The notes: generated by a model not told the origin, from the sequence alone. Shown: positions 1 through 11,904, counted from the first letter of the stretch. The stretch is 64,000 nucleotides of DNA from Camellia lanceoleosa (GCA_025200525.1 CM045761.1:101532182-101596181); one strand, 5' to 3'. Translations and numbers: made by a program.

Positions 1-283
1 GTTCTTTTTTGGTTTTGTTAGATATCTTTAGGTATAAGGATTCAGGAACTCGTATTTGTAGTTATCAGATCAGATATGTCATATTCTGGATCTAGTGTAA
101 TATTCTTTGCTTATTTGATTTATCTTTCCTCCTTATACTATTTTAATTATAGTTCCATGATCTATGTTGTCGAATCACTAGCAATTTTTAATCTTCTACA
201 CGCAAGTATTTCTTTCTTTAATTCTATAAAATAGTAGCTAAGGCTGTATTTCTGTTCTGTTGGTTGCGTAAATAAAAAATCAG
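1..283 (+). other. Intron of the FAB1 gene (3' part)
   Basis: AT-rich sequence before the first visible exon. It ends in a polypyrimidine-poor AAATCAG just before 284, read here as the 3' splice site. No other feature is seen. The upstream exons of the gene, which would encode the FYVE and chaperonin-like regions of this family, must lie left of the window. Confidence 0.6.
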
Positions 284-2616
284 ATGAACATTCAGAATGC
301 TGTTGTCAAGAGTGGGAATCCAGATGAGGGCATGTACAAACTTCCTAGTTTGAACCGATTTCTGTGTGATCTTCAGCTTGAATCATGCATCTGGGATCAA
401 CGTTTACATTCACTGCTGTCTTCAGACTCTAGAGTGATCAACAATAGAACCACTGGCAAAGCAATGCAGAAGCAAACTTATTTGGATGATGGCACTGGTG
501 CTGGGGAAACTAACAAGGAAGTAAATTCATTTGGGAATGGCGATAAAATTTCTGACAATGGTGTTGATATGAAAATCAAGTCGGAACCATCTTTAGAGTC
601 CAAAGAATTTCCAATTCAAGAAATTGCCAATGAAGGATCTAGAGAACGAGCCGAGCCATTCACCTCATCTATTGTTGCTGAGGATATTGGGGGCTTAAAT
701 GCATCTGGCCATGTCCCTATCCAGTTTTGTAGTGGCGATGATAATTGTGAGGAAGAGAATCGTCCTTCACTTGGTGATTTGGAAGTGGATAGAACCATTC
801 CGATTACTGCAGATCTTGGAGGCGGTGTTCATGATATAAATGTGTCTCAAAGAGATTCGTCTTATTTTCCATTACTACCCAACTCGGAAAATTTGAAGGG
901 ATCATCAGTCTGGACTTCATTTTCAGAAATTCGGAGGGAGTACTTGAAGGATCTTCAGAGAGGTTACGTGCCAAAATTGGAATCTATATGTAGCTATACT
1001 GTAGAGAGCTTCCCTAATGCTCTTGGATTGATCACTGAGGAGGGCTCAAGGCTACATATACCTCTTGGTACTGATGAATATATCGTGTCAGACTATGAGG
1101 ATGAATTCTCAAGCATTATTGCTTGTGCTCTTACATTGTTGAATGATGTACCTGCTCCAACAACGGTTCTGAACGACGATGCTAGGAGAGATAAAGTAAC
1201 AATGGCTAAAATGTATGAGATGTCACACAGCCTGACACGGATATCCTCTCTGACTTCCCCGCATTTCTCTTCAGTTGGCTCTTTGGATTCAGATGGAACC
1301 CATTCTCCGCGATCTTTAGAAGAATCACACTTGTCGAGTTTTGATGGGTTGAATTTGTTGGACTCCTTGGTTTCTTTTGGGGATCTTCACCCGGAAGTCT
1401 CTATGGGGTTTGGAAAATTACCCGGAAGGGGTAAATATTCTGTACTTTGTTTATATGCCAACCAATTCCGTGAACTCAGAAACGGATGTTGTCCATCAGA
1501 GCTTGATTACATTGCTTCCCTGAGCCGTTGTAGAAACTGGGATGCCAAAGGTGGGAAGAGTAAATCGTTCTTTGCTAAAACTCTTGATGACCGCTTCATT
1601 ATAAAGGAAATTAAGAAGACAGAATTCGAGTCATTCGCAAAGTTTGCTCCAGATTATTTTGGGTATATGAATGAGTGCTATGAGCAAGGGAACCAAACCT
1701 GCCTTGCGAAAATTCTTGGGATTTATCAGGTTGGTCTATCTATTTCTTTCGTACTCTCTAACCTATATATATATATGGTGGACATTCTTTGAAGCATTTG
1801 ATTCGATTGCAGATAACTATTAGACAGACAAAGAGTGGGAAAGAGATAAAATATGACCTCATGGTGATGGAGAACCTTTCATTTGGTCGAAACATTACAC
1901 GCCAGTACGATCTTAAAGGTGCTTTGCATGCTCGATTCAATTCTGCTGCTGATGGTTCAGGAGATGTTCTTTTGGACCAAAACTTCGTCAATGACATGAA
2001 TGCCTCTCCTTTATACGTTGGTACAAAATCCAAGCGTCTTCTGCAACGTGCTGTGTGGAATGACACGACGTTTCTCAATGTGAGTTTGCACGAAATTATT
2101 TTCAAAAATGTGAAAACACAATTTTTTTTCTTACACAAAATTAGAAATCTGTTGGCATTTTTCATTTCCAGTTTTCAAACTTTCGAAAACAAATGGAAAA
2201 TAAAATAAATGTAAGATGTTATTACCTGGGTCAAGTCCTCACTCAGTGCTTATTTGCAGTCAATCAATGTGATGGATTATTCTCTACTGGTGGGAGTGGA
2301 TACTCATCGGCGTGAACTTGTATGCGGCATTATTGATTATCTGAGGCAGTATACTTGGGACAAGCAACTTGAGACATGGGTCAAGTCCTCGCTTGTTGTT
2401 CCTAAGAACCAGTTGCCAACCATCATATCTCCGCGAGAGTACAAGAAGAGATTTAGGAAGTTCATTACCACCTACTTCTTGAGTGTCCCCGATCATTGGT
2501 GCTCACAGAGATCTTCTAACCCTTGCAAACTCTGTGGAACGGGCACGAGTCACGATGATGACTCTTCTCATTCAAAATCTCACGACCAAAAAGAGCAAAA
2601 TGGTTTTTCTAAGTGA
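284..2616 (+). CDS. FAB1: FAB1/PIKfyve-type phosphatidylinositol-3-phosphate 5-kinase, C-terminal part
   Basis: The family makes PI(3,5)P2 from PI3P on endosomal and vacuolar membranes. Three exons are visible: 284-1729, 1813-2079 and 2260-2616. They join in frame through GT-AG introns (donors GTTGGT at 1730 and GTGAGT at 2080; acceptors TTGCAG before 1813 and before 2260). They give 689 C-terminal residues. Residues 1-340 or so are a low-complexity linker. The PIPK catalytic domain follows: the ATP-site lysine region FAKTLDDRFIIKEI (about 430-443), GRNITRQYDLKG (about 507-518), NVMDYSLLVGVD (about 574-585), and a basic activation-loop segment SPREYKKRFRKF near the end. The tail SNPCKLCGTG is typical of the plant proteins. 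The 5' end is cut by the window edge, so FYVE and CCT-like domains cannot be checked and the paralogue (A, B, C or D) is not assigned. No frameshift or internal stop occurs in the exons, so the gene looks intact. Confidence 0.93.
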
Positions 2617-3858
2617 CTTTTGTTTCCATTAGTTCTCAGTAAAATACTGTACATAGTGAAAGTTCACAGTGCATACCCCACTGATTCAGCAATTTTAGTG
2701 AATTTCTGGGGAGATATATCTATATATTCCTATAGGTTCTTCAGCTGTCCGTCTCGAGTCATATAAATATATATATATATGTATTTTATTTTTGTAAAGT
2801 CTATTGAGTAATTGTAGAAAATCGCGATGGTCGGACAGTTTGTATGATTATTTGGAATCAATGAAAAGAAAGTTGTTGTGGTATGAACAAGCTTCAATAT
2901 TAATGTTATTTTTTGTGGTCTGAGCAATATTCAATATTTACATGTCTTTATTAGGTGAAGAGAAAGAAAGCAATGACGTATGAGTTAGAGGAATTTCATG
3001 TCTTGTTATATGGATATGTAGAATGACCAAAAAATTTATTTCCAACATATTGATTTCCAACATAATCATGGAAAGAAAATGAATATAAAGCTGTCATAGA
3101 CAAAATAACAGACAGTTTTGAATGGGAAAATCCTTTCTAATTCTTTTGTGCAAAATTCATTTTACCTCCATGTGATATGGCTAGCATGGCTATACATAAT
3201 GATATGGTAATCAATTAGAATACTTAAGTCAACTTTTTCTTTCATATTTTTTCTAATTATTAGTTAATCATTTCTCTTACGGACTCTATCATTGGGTTTA
3301 GAAAGTGGACTGATATATCATTTTTTGTGATATAGCTTGGTAGCATTTTACCCCTTTATCTTTTGAAAATAGTCATATGCCCTTTGTGGTTTTGGACTAA
3401 AATGCAATTGCTAACACTGTTAATTATAGATGTGAAATGAAATGACTGTAATACCCTTAAACCCTATATTTTTTTTGTTATTTTCTTTCTCTCTTAATTC
3501 TCATACACATAATTTATAATGTCTAATATTAATTCCATTAAATCACAATTAATTATAAATTCTTAATTATTTATTGTAATTCTTAAATTTTTATTCTAAT
3601 TCTAATTCTAATTAGATTGTAGACCACAATTAATCCTAAATATTTAACTATTTATTATAATTACTAACTTTTTAATCTAATTTTAATTTAATTATATTTT
3701 AGATCACAATTAATCCTAAACATTTAACTATTTATTATAATTACTAACTTTTTGATCTAATTTTAATTTAATTATATTTTAGATCACAATTAATCCTAAA
3801 TTCTTAATTATTTATTATTATAATTTCTAACATGTTAATCTAATTTTAATTTAATTAA
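2617..3858. other. FAB1 3' UTR and AT-rich spacer
   Basis: The first 300 bp or so should hold the FAB1 3' UTR; there is a TA-dinucleotide run near 2765-2780. From about 3480 the DNA is very AT-rich. A tandem-like unit of about 95 bp containing ATTATATTTTAGATCACAAT occurs near 3590-3800. No gene is seen. Confidence 0.5.
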
Positions 3859-4187
3859 AGGGTAAATTACACTTACACCCACTGAGGTTTGTGCTTAATA
3901 CATATCTGCCCTGACGTTTAGAAAATTACACTAACTCCCTGTCATTGTAATTATTTAGACAAATTGAAAACATTGAACTTATACACTCTTTTTTCTAGCT
4001 TTGCTTCATTTTTTTTTTCAATGTAATTTCCTCTATTTTTTTACTAGGAGTTATTGGCTTTTATATAAGCAGGGGGGGTTTGTGAAATGAAACTATTAAT
4101 CATAGGGTGATAATGTAATTTCCAAAACGTCAGGGGGTGGAATATAATTGGACCAAATCTCAAGGGGTGTTAGTATAATTTATCCTT
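3859..4187. mobile_element. MITE with AGGGTAAATTACACTTAC-type terminal inverted repeats
   Basis: The left end reads AGGGTAAATTACACTTACAC. The right end, reverse-complemented, reads AGGATAAATTATACTAACAC, so the termini form an imperfect inverted repeat. The interior is also inverted-symmetric: CTGACGTTTAGAAAATTAC near 3910 matches the complement of GTAATTTCCAAAACGTCAG near 4110. It sits in a TTAATTAA-like AT context on both sides, so the exact target duplication is ambiguous. Related copies are at 6015-6268, 25160-27988 (interrupted) and 56546-56872. Confidence 0.65.
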
Positions 4188-4189
4188 AA

Positions 4190-5040
4190 TTAAATTTTAG
4201 ATCAATTCTTGATTATTGTTTGTTTTTATATTTTATTTAATTATTTTTTTATATTTTATGTAAATTCTTAATTATATTTTAATTTAATTTATTTTAATTA
4301 ACATATTAATGTAATTTTAGGTTTAGAGAAAATAGGAGTAAAATTGTCATTTTGTTGTATTAATTTAATTCTATTTTTTCAGAAAACAAAACACACTTTA
4401 AAAAATAGTATATGTAATATACTAGTATATTTGTTTGGACAGACTGGATAAGGGGACTATAATCCATTGAACTATTACTGCTGAGATATATGGTCTCTGG
4501 ACTATTTGATTGGAAATGATTATCCATATTTGTTGTCTTGTGAGATTAGATATCTCGAAAATACTATCCTATTGAATTCAATATTTGATTAGAATATTAT
4601 GATGAATAATAAACGCTCAATACATTATTTTACCCTTTTCAGTTGTTTATTAAGTAATAGTAATATTAAATTTGTCTTTAATATTTTAAAATTTTTGGCT
4701 AGATTAAATAAAATTTTATTTTATTTTATTTTTTAAAATTTAAATAAATTTATTTTTTTAATAAATAAATAAAACATCAATAAAATTTTATGTTATTTTT
4801 AAAATAAAATTTTAAATAAATTTATATTTAAAAAATAATAAATATTAAATAAAATATCAAAAAAATTTAAATAAAACATATATAAAAAATTAAATAAATA
4901 AACATCAATAAAAATTAAATAAATTTATTTTATTTTATTTTTTAATTGAGATTTTTACATTTTATTTTTGGAAAAATTAGTCTAAAGTCCCTATTCCATT
5001 TTTAGTAATAGAAGAGATCCACAATATTATTTTGTAATGT
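4190..5040. other. AT-rich spacer, no gene seen
   Basis: Long runs of TTTTATTTTA and AAATAAAT with no coding signal or recognised repeat family. No open frame of interest on either strand. Confidence 0.5.
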
Positions 5041-5439
5041 CTAAGAGTATCTCCAATGGCAAGCTATTTGAGCTGCCATTGCCAAAATTTGACAAGAGTT
5101 TTAAAAAATGTTGCTCTAATGGGCTGTTATAACCCCTGCCAAATTTGGCAAATGTCATTTCATCTCTCAAATTTGGCAACAAGTTTGGCAATTGCCAAAC
5201 TTGCCACATCATCCAAATAAAAATAAATTTGGCTCCAAAATTTTCATGGAAGATATAAACACAGTGGAACAATAATATATCAGAGATGGAGCAATAATAT
5301 TTAAAAAAAAAAAAAAAAACACAAAATCACCAAATTTTCAATTTTACAAATTTCAGTTTCACCAATTTGAAGCAAACAAAATTTTTTAAAAAAATAATTA
5401 GAAAATTAGCATAGTGAAGTACCAAAAAAAAAATACTTC

Positions 5440-5960
5440 ACAGTGAGAGGAAGAAGATAGACAGATGATCTTTTTTGTGTTCTTTGATACAGATGATACA
5501 ATGAGAGAAACAGAGAGATGGGGTAGACGACAGTGAGAGTGAAAGTGAGAAGGATAGATTTGGAGGTGGGTTTGTGAGATTTAGAGACATGAATGATCGA
5601 TTTAGAGGGAATTGGTGATGGATGTGCGAGAAAATGACCGATCAGTTGGATAGAGAAGAGATATAGAGAGAGAGAGAGAAGAGTGAGATAAAGACAGGGG
5701 TGGAGGGTAGAGAAAGACGGAAAGCAGAGAGAAACGGAGGTTATGGATGGAGAAGAGAGAGACAAAAAGCAAAGAGAAAGACTGGTGATGAACGGAGAAG
5801 AAAGAGACGGAGAGCAAAGAGAGACTTTCGGTGATGGAGAGAGAAGAGATGATATCTGAGAGAGAGAGAGAGAGAGATTGAGAGGGAGGAAGTGATGATG
5901 AAACCAAATAGAGAAAGAGAAAGACTGAGAATGAGAGAGAGAGGGAAGAGACATGTAGAC
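5440..5960 (+). repeat. GA-rich (polypurine) low-complexity tract
   Basis: About 500 bp of GAGAGA-, AGAGAAAGA- and GGAGAAGAG-type sequence on the plus strand, giving several overlapping minus-strand open frames rich in Ser, Leu and Phe. Open frames in three phases are what a strand-biased purine tract produces, so no protein is called. Confidence 0.8.
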
Positions 5961-6435
5961 GGTGGTGATGAAACCAAATAGAGCCGTTGTGCTCTGTTTG
6001 GCTAAAAAAAAGGAGGCAAATTACATATACCTCCTTCGAGATTTAGCAAAATTATAGATACACCCCTGAGGTTTCGAAAATTACAGATACCTCCCTGAGA
6101 TTTATATTTTCATAATAAATTGCCCCATGAGGTTTATATTTTCATAACAATTTGTCTCCTAATTTGTTATGCAAATAGTACCTTCAGGGAGGTATCTATA
6201 ATTTCTCAAACCTTAGGGGGGTATTTGTAATTTTGCTAAACTTTGAGGGGGATATATGTAATTTGCCCAAAAAAAAAGAAAAACAAAAATAACAACAAAT
6301 AGATGGACGATGGTGATGAAACCAAATAGAGCCGTTGTGCTCTATTTGGCTAAAAAAAAAAAACAAAAACAAAAATAACAACAAACAGATAGACGATGGT
6401 GATGAAACCAAATAGAGACGTTGTGCTCTGTTTGG

Positions 6436-6468
<33 letters not shown>

Positions 6469-6470
6469 AA
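5955..6470 (+). repeat. Three tandem-like copies of an 85-95 bp unit, the first split off by a MITE
   Basis: The core GATGAAACCAAATAGAG followed by CGTTGTGCTCTGTTTGGCTAA occurs near 5966, 6315 and 6399. The second and third copies are also preceded by the same ACAAAAATAACAACAAA stretch. The MITE at 6015-6268 separates copy one from copy two. A partial fourth copy is near 5893. Confidence 0.75.
6015..6268. mobile_element. MITE with GGCAAATTACATATA termini
   Basis: The left end GGCAAATTACATATACCTCC matches the reverse complement of the right end GGGGGATATATGTAATTTGCC. The interior also pairs, for example AGATACCTCCCTGAG against CAGGGAGGTATCTATAA. Same style of element as 3859-4187. It lies inside a tandem repeat, which marks it as a later insertion. 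Confidence 0.7.
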
Positions 6471-7108
6471 ACAAACAGTTTGTGTCAAAAATAAATATGT
6501 AGTGATATGTTTTTGGGTGGGGTGAATTATATTTTTTTTCTCCAATTTTTCAATTTTTTTTTTCATTTTTTATATTTGTCTAGTAGGGAATAATATAAAT
6601 ATATAATTTTTTTGACAAACAATTAAAAAAGTTCACAAAAGACAAAAAATAAACAAAAAAAAAAATCACAAAAAAAAACTATATCCAAACAACACCTACA
6701 AACTTAGAGGGAAAGTTGGTTGAAATTTGCTAAAATAACAAATGACCATTGAAACACCATTATTAAAATTTGACAAAATAACACTATTCATAATTAAATT
6801 AAAACAACAAGACAAGAACAAACAAAAACAACACCCACACCCCCCCCTTTGACACACATTGATGTGATGATTTGATTGGAAAAAATGTAAACCAATGAGA
6901 GAAGAGAGGGGGTCAAAAGGGAGTGAGAAAAAAAGGGTCTAAATCACTACTCTTAAAACAATAGCAATGACATTATAACACCAATGATTGAGGAGCATGA
7001 CAGAGAAATTTGACATAGCAGAGAGCTGCCTTCTCTCTCTCACTTTCTGCACAGACTATGTTGATCCTCTCTTCCTTGCCTCAAATTTACGTCTTCTCCA
7101 CCACAGCT

Positions 7109-7390
7109 AGGGTTTCTTTGTCATCTTTAGTCTCTTAATCTTCCAAGCTCAATTTGATCTCTTGTTCGTTGCCTCTTTGATCGAGGGTTCACAAGTTTCT
7201 GTGCTTCGTGGTTTGCTGCTCTGTGGAGATGGTGCAGGACAAGGAGTCGACGGTGGCCATCGCTGGCTCCAACTCCGCGACGGACCTTGGCCTTCATTGT
7301 CGATTTTCAATGTGATGGATTTTGATCTCAATGTCCTGCCACCATTGGATGAGGCTGGTGAAGATGATCTAGAGCTTTGCCTCTGATGAT
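7109..7390 (+). pseudogene. Gene-leader-like fragment (plus strand), function not recognised
   Basis: A pyrimidine-rich stretch with CTAGGGTTTCTTTG, common in plant 5' leaders, precedes an ATG at 7229. That frame gives a short peptide starting MVQDKESTVAIAGSN and stops near 7315. Another frame (from 7162) runs 74 residues to a stop at 7386, ending in a FDLNVLPPLDEAGEDD segment. Base composition is much less AT-rich than the surroundings. It may be the broken start of a gene, or part of the same insertion as the opposite-strand fragment at 7430-7560. I do not assign a product. Confidence 0.3.
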
Positions 7391-7429
7391 GATGATTATG
7401 ATCGATAGGTGAAATATACATATACATAG

Positions 7430-7560
7430 GGTCTTGGCCTCTGGTGCAGACAGGTTGATTCGTATTCATTGAGGGGCAATTGCCACAATAGAGAGAAGAA
7501 GCACAGTCGGTGGGAGAAGAACACGAGTCTAGAAGCTGTGTATCTATTGGAAATAAGTTC
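7430..7560 (-). pseudogene. Exon fragment resembling a plant PI-PLC X-domain-containing protein
   Basis: The minus-strand frame contains DSCSSPTDCASSLYCGNC followed by PVCTRGQ (about 7434-7529). This cysteine pattern is what I recognise from the N-terminal region of secreted plant proteins with a PI-PLC X-like domain. The frame is preceded by TTTCCAATAG, a possible 3' splice site. After CTRGQ the reading frame runs into His/Ser-rich sequence with no PLC-X catalytic region, so it is a fragment. A possible degenerate signal-peptide-like start (MEIAKFLSLSLSL) lies near 7655 on the same strand. Recognition is by eye only. Confidence 0.45.
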
Positions 7561-7562
7561 AA

Positions 7563-8980
7563 TTACCCAGAAGAAAGTGAAATTTATATATCCATATATA
7601 TATATACATTGAGAGAGAGAGAGAGAGAGAAAGAGAGAAACTTGGCAATTTCCATGGGAGCAAGTAGTAGAAGTGATGGAGAAAATCGAAAAAAGGAGTG
7701 AATGAAAGAGGTAGCAATTTGCAAGAGCCCTGCTGAATCTGCTTATACGGTTCTTCGCAATTTCTGGTGACAGAATTATTTAGGGGAGCTAATTCTTGTT
7801 TAATGAAATCATAGAATCTTTTCATATTCTTGTTAGATTCTGTACATATTTCGAATGTGTGTCTGTTGCTTTGCTTGTACACTGTATTCTGGAGTACTTT
7901 AAAACCTCGTATTTTGAAACTTTTCTTGTTTTCCTAAAAATATGCTATTATTTATTTTTCCATTTATGTAGATGGTCATTACGTTGATATAATCCAAGAT
8001 TGAATTTTACATAGTGGTTACTTGAGCAAAAAGAGTAATACCGAAGGACGTGGATTTTCTTTATCAAAGGTTCTTTGGTTGTATTAGGAGCTGTATTATT
8101 TTGGCAGATTGATTTTTATTTTATTTTATTTTTCTTTTTCTAAAATAAACTTAGAATTTCTCTCTCATGTGTTTGCAAACAAAGAAACAATTGTGGGCCT
8201 GTAAAATCAACATGGTTACTGCATATACAGATAGAGAAAGGGTACTCAAAAATCTCACCTCATCCTTAGGTAGAGAGTGAGAGAGAAGCTTGTTATTATA
8301 ATTTAGAGAAAATTATAATTATTACAAATTTTTTTAGACTTTTATGTTGTACTTTTTATGTGTTTTTATATTAAACAAGTTATTTTTCTTGGCAACCAAA
8401 GAAATTTTATGCTTTATGGTTCACTTGAAATTCAAAGAAAATCCAAAAAAATTCTCTGAAAATTTAGAGAAAATCTCTAGACTGAAATACAAAGAATTTC
8501 TCTGGCATTCCTAGAACTTCTCTTATGCCATGTTTAATTTTCTTTATCATGTGCAATTTTCTCTAGACTGTGTGAATTTTCTCTGAATATGTGAATTTTC
8601 TCTGTGTTGACTTGCACCTCATAGTTTTCACACGTGTTGACAGGTAACAAAAATACCCAACATAGAAAAGCTAAAATCGAAGAAGGTGTCCTATAGAAAC
8701 CCATATTCATGTTTGTTCTTTTATATACACATATATCCAAAAATTTAAGCCTTGTATTTTTGTTAATATAATACAAAAACATTTAACGATTCACTCACTA
8801 CTTGAGTTTGTCAACGTATAAATATTTACATATATACATACAATCAATGAAAAACCAAAAACAAGAAATATGATTGTGTTTTTCGCGTTCAAGGCAGCGG
8901 AGAGGAGAGAGAGAGAATGTTCTGTTGTTGTTTGTTTTTTTGAGACTATAAGATAAGAGAAGCTTGTCCTGAAGGCAAGG
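7563..8980. other. Spacer, no gene seen
   Basis: Contains a TA/GA microsatellite (7585-7640), and several copies of an AATTTTCTCT-type motif between 8400 and 8610. No supported gene or RNA. Confidence 0.5.
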
Positions 8981-8984
8981 TCAA

Positions 8985-9175
8985 CAACAAGAAGAAAGAG
9001 ATGACAAAGGGGGGCAAATGTGACCCAGCACCCAAGTCACCAGTCTGACTAGACATACAACTAACAAAACCAACAAACACCAAGAGCCGAGGGAGCAAGG
9101 AGGAGGGGAATTGAACTTGTGACCTTGGGGTTTAAACCCCAAGGCTTTACCACAATGCCACAACCCCTTGGGTTA
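8985..9175 (-). mobile_element. tRNA-derived SINE-like element
   Basis: Read on the minus strand from about 9175, the sequence has an A-box-like TGTGGCATTGTGGTAAAGCC and, some 30 bp later, a B-box-like CAAGTTCAATTCCCC, the split RNA polymerase III promoter of tRNA-derived SINEs. A short palindrome CTTGGGGTTTAAACCCCAAG lies between them. The 3' part is not homologous to a tRNA and ends in a T-rich TTTGTCATCTCTTTCTTCTTG. No clear target duplication was found. Confidence 0.55.
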
Positions 9176-9179
9176 AATA

Positions 9180-11850
9180 GGACTATGTTTGGTAATACTT
9201 TCCAATTACAATTCCACCTCTTTATGTGAACATAGCGTTTGGATGGGATTTTCAAAAATTAATTTCATCACACATTTCTGTTGGCAGAGCTCCTTCCAAA
9301 ACAAACTTCCAAGCCAAAGCTCTCACATTTTCGTACAGTTTTTAAATTTTTAAGTCTACCCGGTTGTCCCTCCGGACATCCTCTCAGATGTTTGGCCAAT
9401 TGACTGCAACAGTGAGTTTTTTTTTTTTGCCAACAGAAAACGAAGAAGAAAAGACATCAAGAAAGAAATTGGTAACTCTTTCATAAATTATGAAGATGGT
9501 GAAGTTGTTGGTTGTTCAGCCTCTAATATAAAAGTTTGTGGTTGAACAGATGATATAAATGATGAAATACATGAAGGATGCATTTTCCACGAAATTGATG
9601 AAAATCAACAAATAAAAAAATTCGAATAAAATTGAATTGTGTGTGGTAAACTGCGTAGAAGCTAACAAAATAATATTCTATTTTTTTTTTCTGACTCCCA
9701 CATGGATAATACCTGATAAATTTTTTGGCCATTTATTTAAAAATAACAATACAATAAATAGCAAATAATTTGTGACAGTAATTATTAAAAATATAAAAAA
9801 TATTTTTTTAAAAAAATCGAACCAAATATACGATCAAAAGTTATTTTAAATCAGTAATTGAATATTTATTTTGAAAAAAAATTATTTCCTTTGTAATATT
9901 TTCAATTAAAAAAATTGATTAATGTTATTTTATGTTAATAATTAATTTTTTTAATTGAATTTTAAAAAGAGTTTGCTTGTCAGTATTAATTAAGATTTTT
10001 AATAGAGTTTTGAGTAGTATGTTTGGTTATGAATTATAACAATTTGAATTAAGTTTTGAAAACTCTTTACAAAACTCATAATCAAACAAATTTTTTTATT
10101 TCACATGTTACATCAAACATTAAAAACTCAATTCAACACTCAACTCAAAACTCAATTCAAAACTTATAACCAAACAAATTTTTAACACTCAAATTATAAT
10201 TCCAAAACTCATAAACTCAAAATACAACTCTATTATCAAATCATATTTAGAAAACTGTACCAAACGCTACCACAAATTGTGTGTATTTTGGTTTGACGTA
10301 GAAGTACTCACCCATGGTGTGATGATAAAATTTTTCTCATTGTTTGTAATTTTGTGAATTTTCTCTAGTTATGATCACTATATAAATTTTCACACTGTCG
10401 GATTTTGGAGAGTAAGAAGTCCAAAGAGAGAATTCCTCCGGGAGGTTCAGAGAAATTCTTTTGACTGAATTTTCTCCGAATAAATGTTGAGGGATTTTCT
10501 ACATTATGAAAATATTGAATGTCCTTTATGCTATAAAATTTTAATATCAGGGACTCTTAAAAAATCCCCTTTATTTTATTTGCTTTGTGAGTGTTTGGAA
10601 AGTTGTTATTTTAGTAGTTTTTTTTTTAGTTTGTGATTATTTTTGGAGGTTAAAATTTTTGTATTTGGAAAGATAGTTGGATTTTTTGTAATTGGATGTG
10701 ATGTTTGTGAGAGAAAAAATGAAATGATTATGGGTTTGATATGACATTTTGTCTGGATTTGTTTTTTTTTTAATTTTTTAACCAATTTTGTCTTTTAGTG
10801 TTTTTTTAGCCAAAAAAAAATAAAAAAACACTTTCCAAACACCACCCAAATATAATACATAATGAAATCAAATGCTTATTAGAAGACAAACGAGTCATTT
10901 TATAACTCAATCTCATGAGAGATTGAAATCTCACATGCCTCTATGGGATTCATAATCCGGTGAAGCTCCTAATTCGGTCTACAAATTCTCAACTATGGTA
11001 AATTTGATATGGAGTCCAATTCGCTCTCCCATCCTTTCAAACAAACATCTCCTACCTTCCATTAGTTTGATTAGTTTGATGGAAAAACTAACCGTAACAC
11101 TTTAGTCCAAAATCACATAGGAACTTTTTGATTATATTTAAACCATAGGGATAAAGTGTTCCAGCCCCAAATCGCAAGTGGATAAAATGAATTTAACCTA
11201 ATTTTTTAATATGATTTCATGTAACTGCAGAGAGGGAGAGAGAAAAAAAAAAAAAAAGAAAAGGAAAAAAAAACTTAGAAATAAATTAGATTTGAAGGAG
11301 GCAATAGGGGTGTTCCCTTGCTGGGGCGTGATGGCTTACTGCACGATGCAATTTTCTCTCTCTATTCGCTTCTTATCAAACAAATATCGGTAGCAAAGAA
11401 AACACAAGAAAAGAAAAGTGTTGAAAAACCTCGATGCCTTATGCAAATATCTATTTTGTAAAGTAATTTCCGAAGAACAAGAGAAAGAAAACAAAGAAGA
11501 GACACAAAAAACAAGTTCTTATATTTCAAGTTTTTAATTTAAAGTTATTTTATTTACTTTTTTTTGGACCATGTATTCTATACTTTGATGAGTATAATAT
11601 TTTAAAATTTTATAGACAATCACAATTTCAAAATTTATAGTGGAAGATGTATGGTACAAAAATTTTAAGTTCATATTTGATTTGGGTACACCATGTTCAA
11701 ATGTGTAGAAATGACATGGCTTATGGAATTTGAGAAGCATGGCAAAAGCAAATGCTAATAGTTCCTTGAAAGATTCCCACTCCTCATCAACAGTCAAATG
11801 AAGAAAAGAATAAAGGGGAGGGAGAGAGAGAGAGAGAATTTCTTGTGCCA
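9180..11850. other. AT-rich spacer with degenerate inverted repeats
   Basis: 9990-10260 contains GTTTGGTTATGAATTATAA and complementary AAAACTTATAACCAAACAAA-like segments, a decayed foldback element; 49450-49590 looks similar. 10586-10852 is a second inverted-repeat element (listed separately). A GA repeat (11817-11838) lies just upstream of the DMP gene. No other gene is supported. Confidence 0.5.
10586..10852. mobile_element. MITE-like element with GTGTTTGGAAAG termini
   Basis: The left end GAGTGTTTGGAAAGTTG pairs with the right end CACTTTCCAAACACC, in inverted orientation, about 260 bp apart. The interior is T/G-rich on the plus strand with no coding capacity. Target duplication not resolved. 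Confidence 0.5.
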
Positions 11851-11904
11851 CCAGACTTCATCAAAGAATCTTCACACCAATGTCCTCAAATTACCACCAT
11901 TTTT

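Larger units (their letters stand above)
5041..7000. repeat. Composite repeat block, possibly one large MITE-like element
   Basis: Begins with AAGAGTATCTCCAATGGCAA and ends near 6975-7000 with ACACCAATGATTGAGGAGCAT, a poor inverted counterpart. Similar GAGCATCTCC ends occur in the hairpin block at 31966-33475. Inside lie a GA-rich tract (5440-5960), tandem copies of a GATGAAACCAAATAGAG unit (5955-6470), a nested MITE (6015-6268) and a run of about 29 A (near 6439-6467). The outer boundaries are uncertain; the minus-strand frames here are low-complexity Ser/Leu runs, not genes. Confidence 0.35.

Noticed and set aside
5406..5977. Minus-strand ORFs of 78-182 aa rich in Ser, Leu and Phe
   Set aside because: Same explanation: a polypurine tract read on the opposite strand, with no domain or codon pattern of a gene.
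8985..9175. A functional tRNA gene on the minus strand
   Set aside because: Only A-box- and B-box-like parts are present; there is no convincing cloverleaf, so a tRNA-derived SINE is the better reading.
11845..11904. Upstream extension of the DMP frame
   Set aside because: The frame is open there but begins only with GTG; the first ATG in frame is at 11905.
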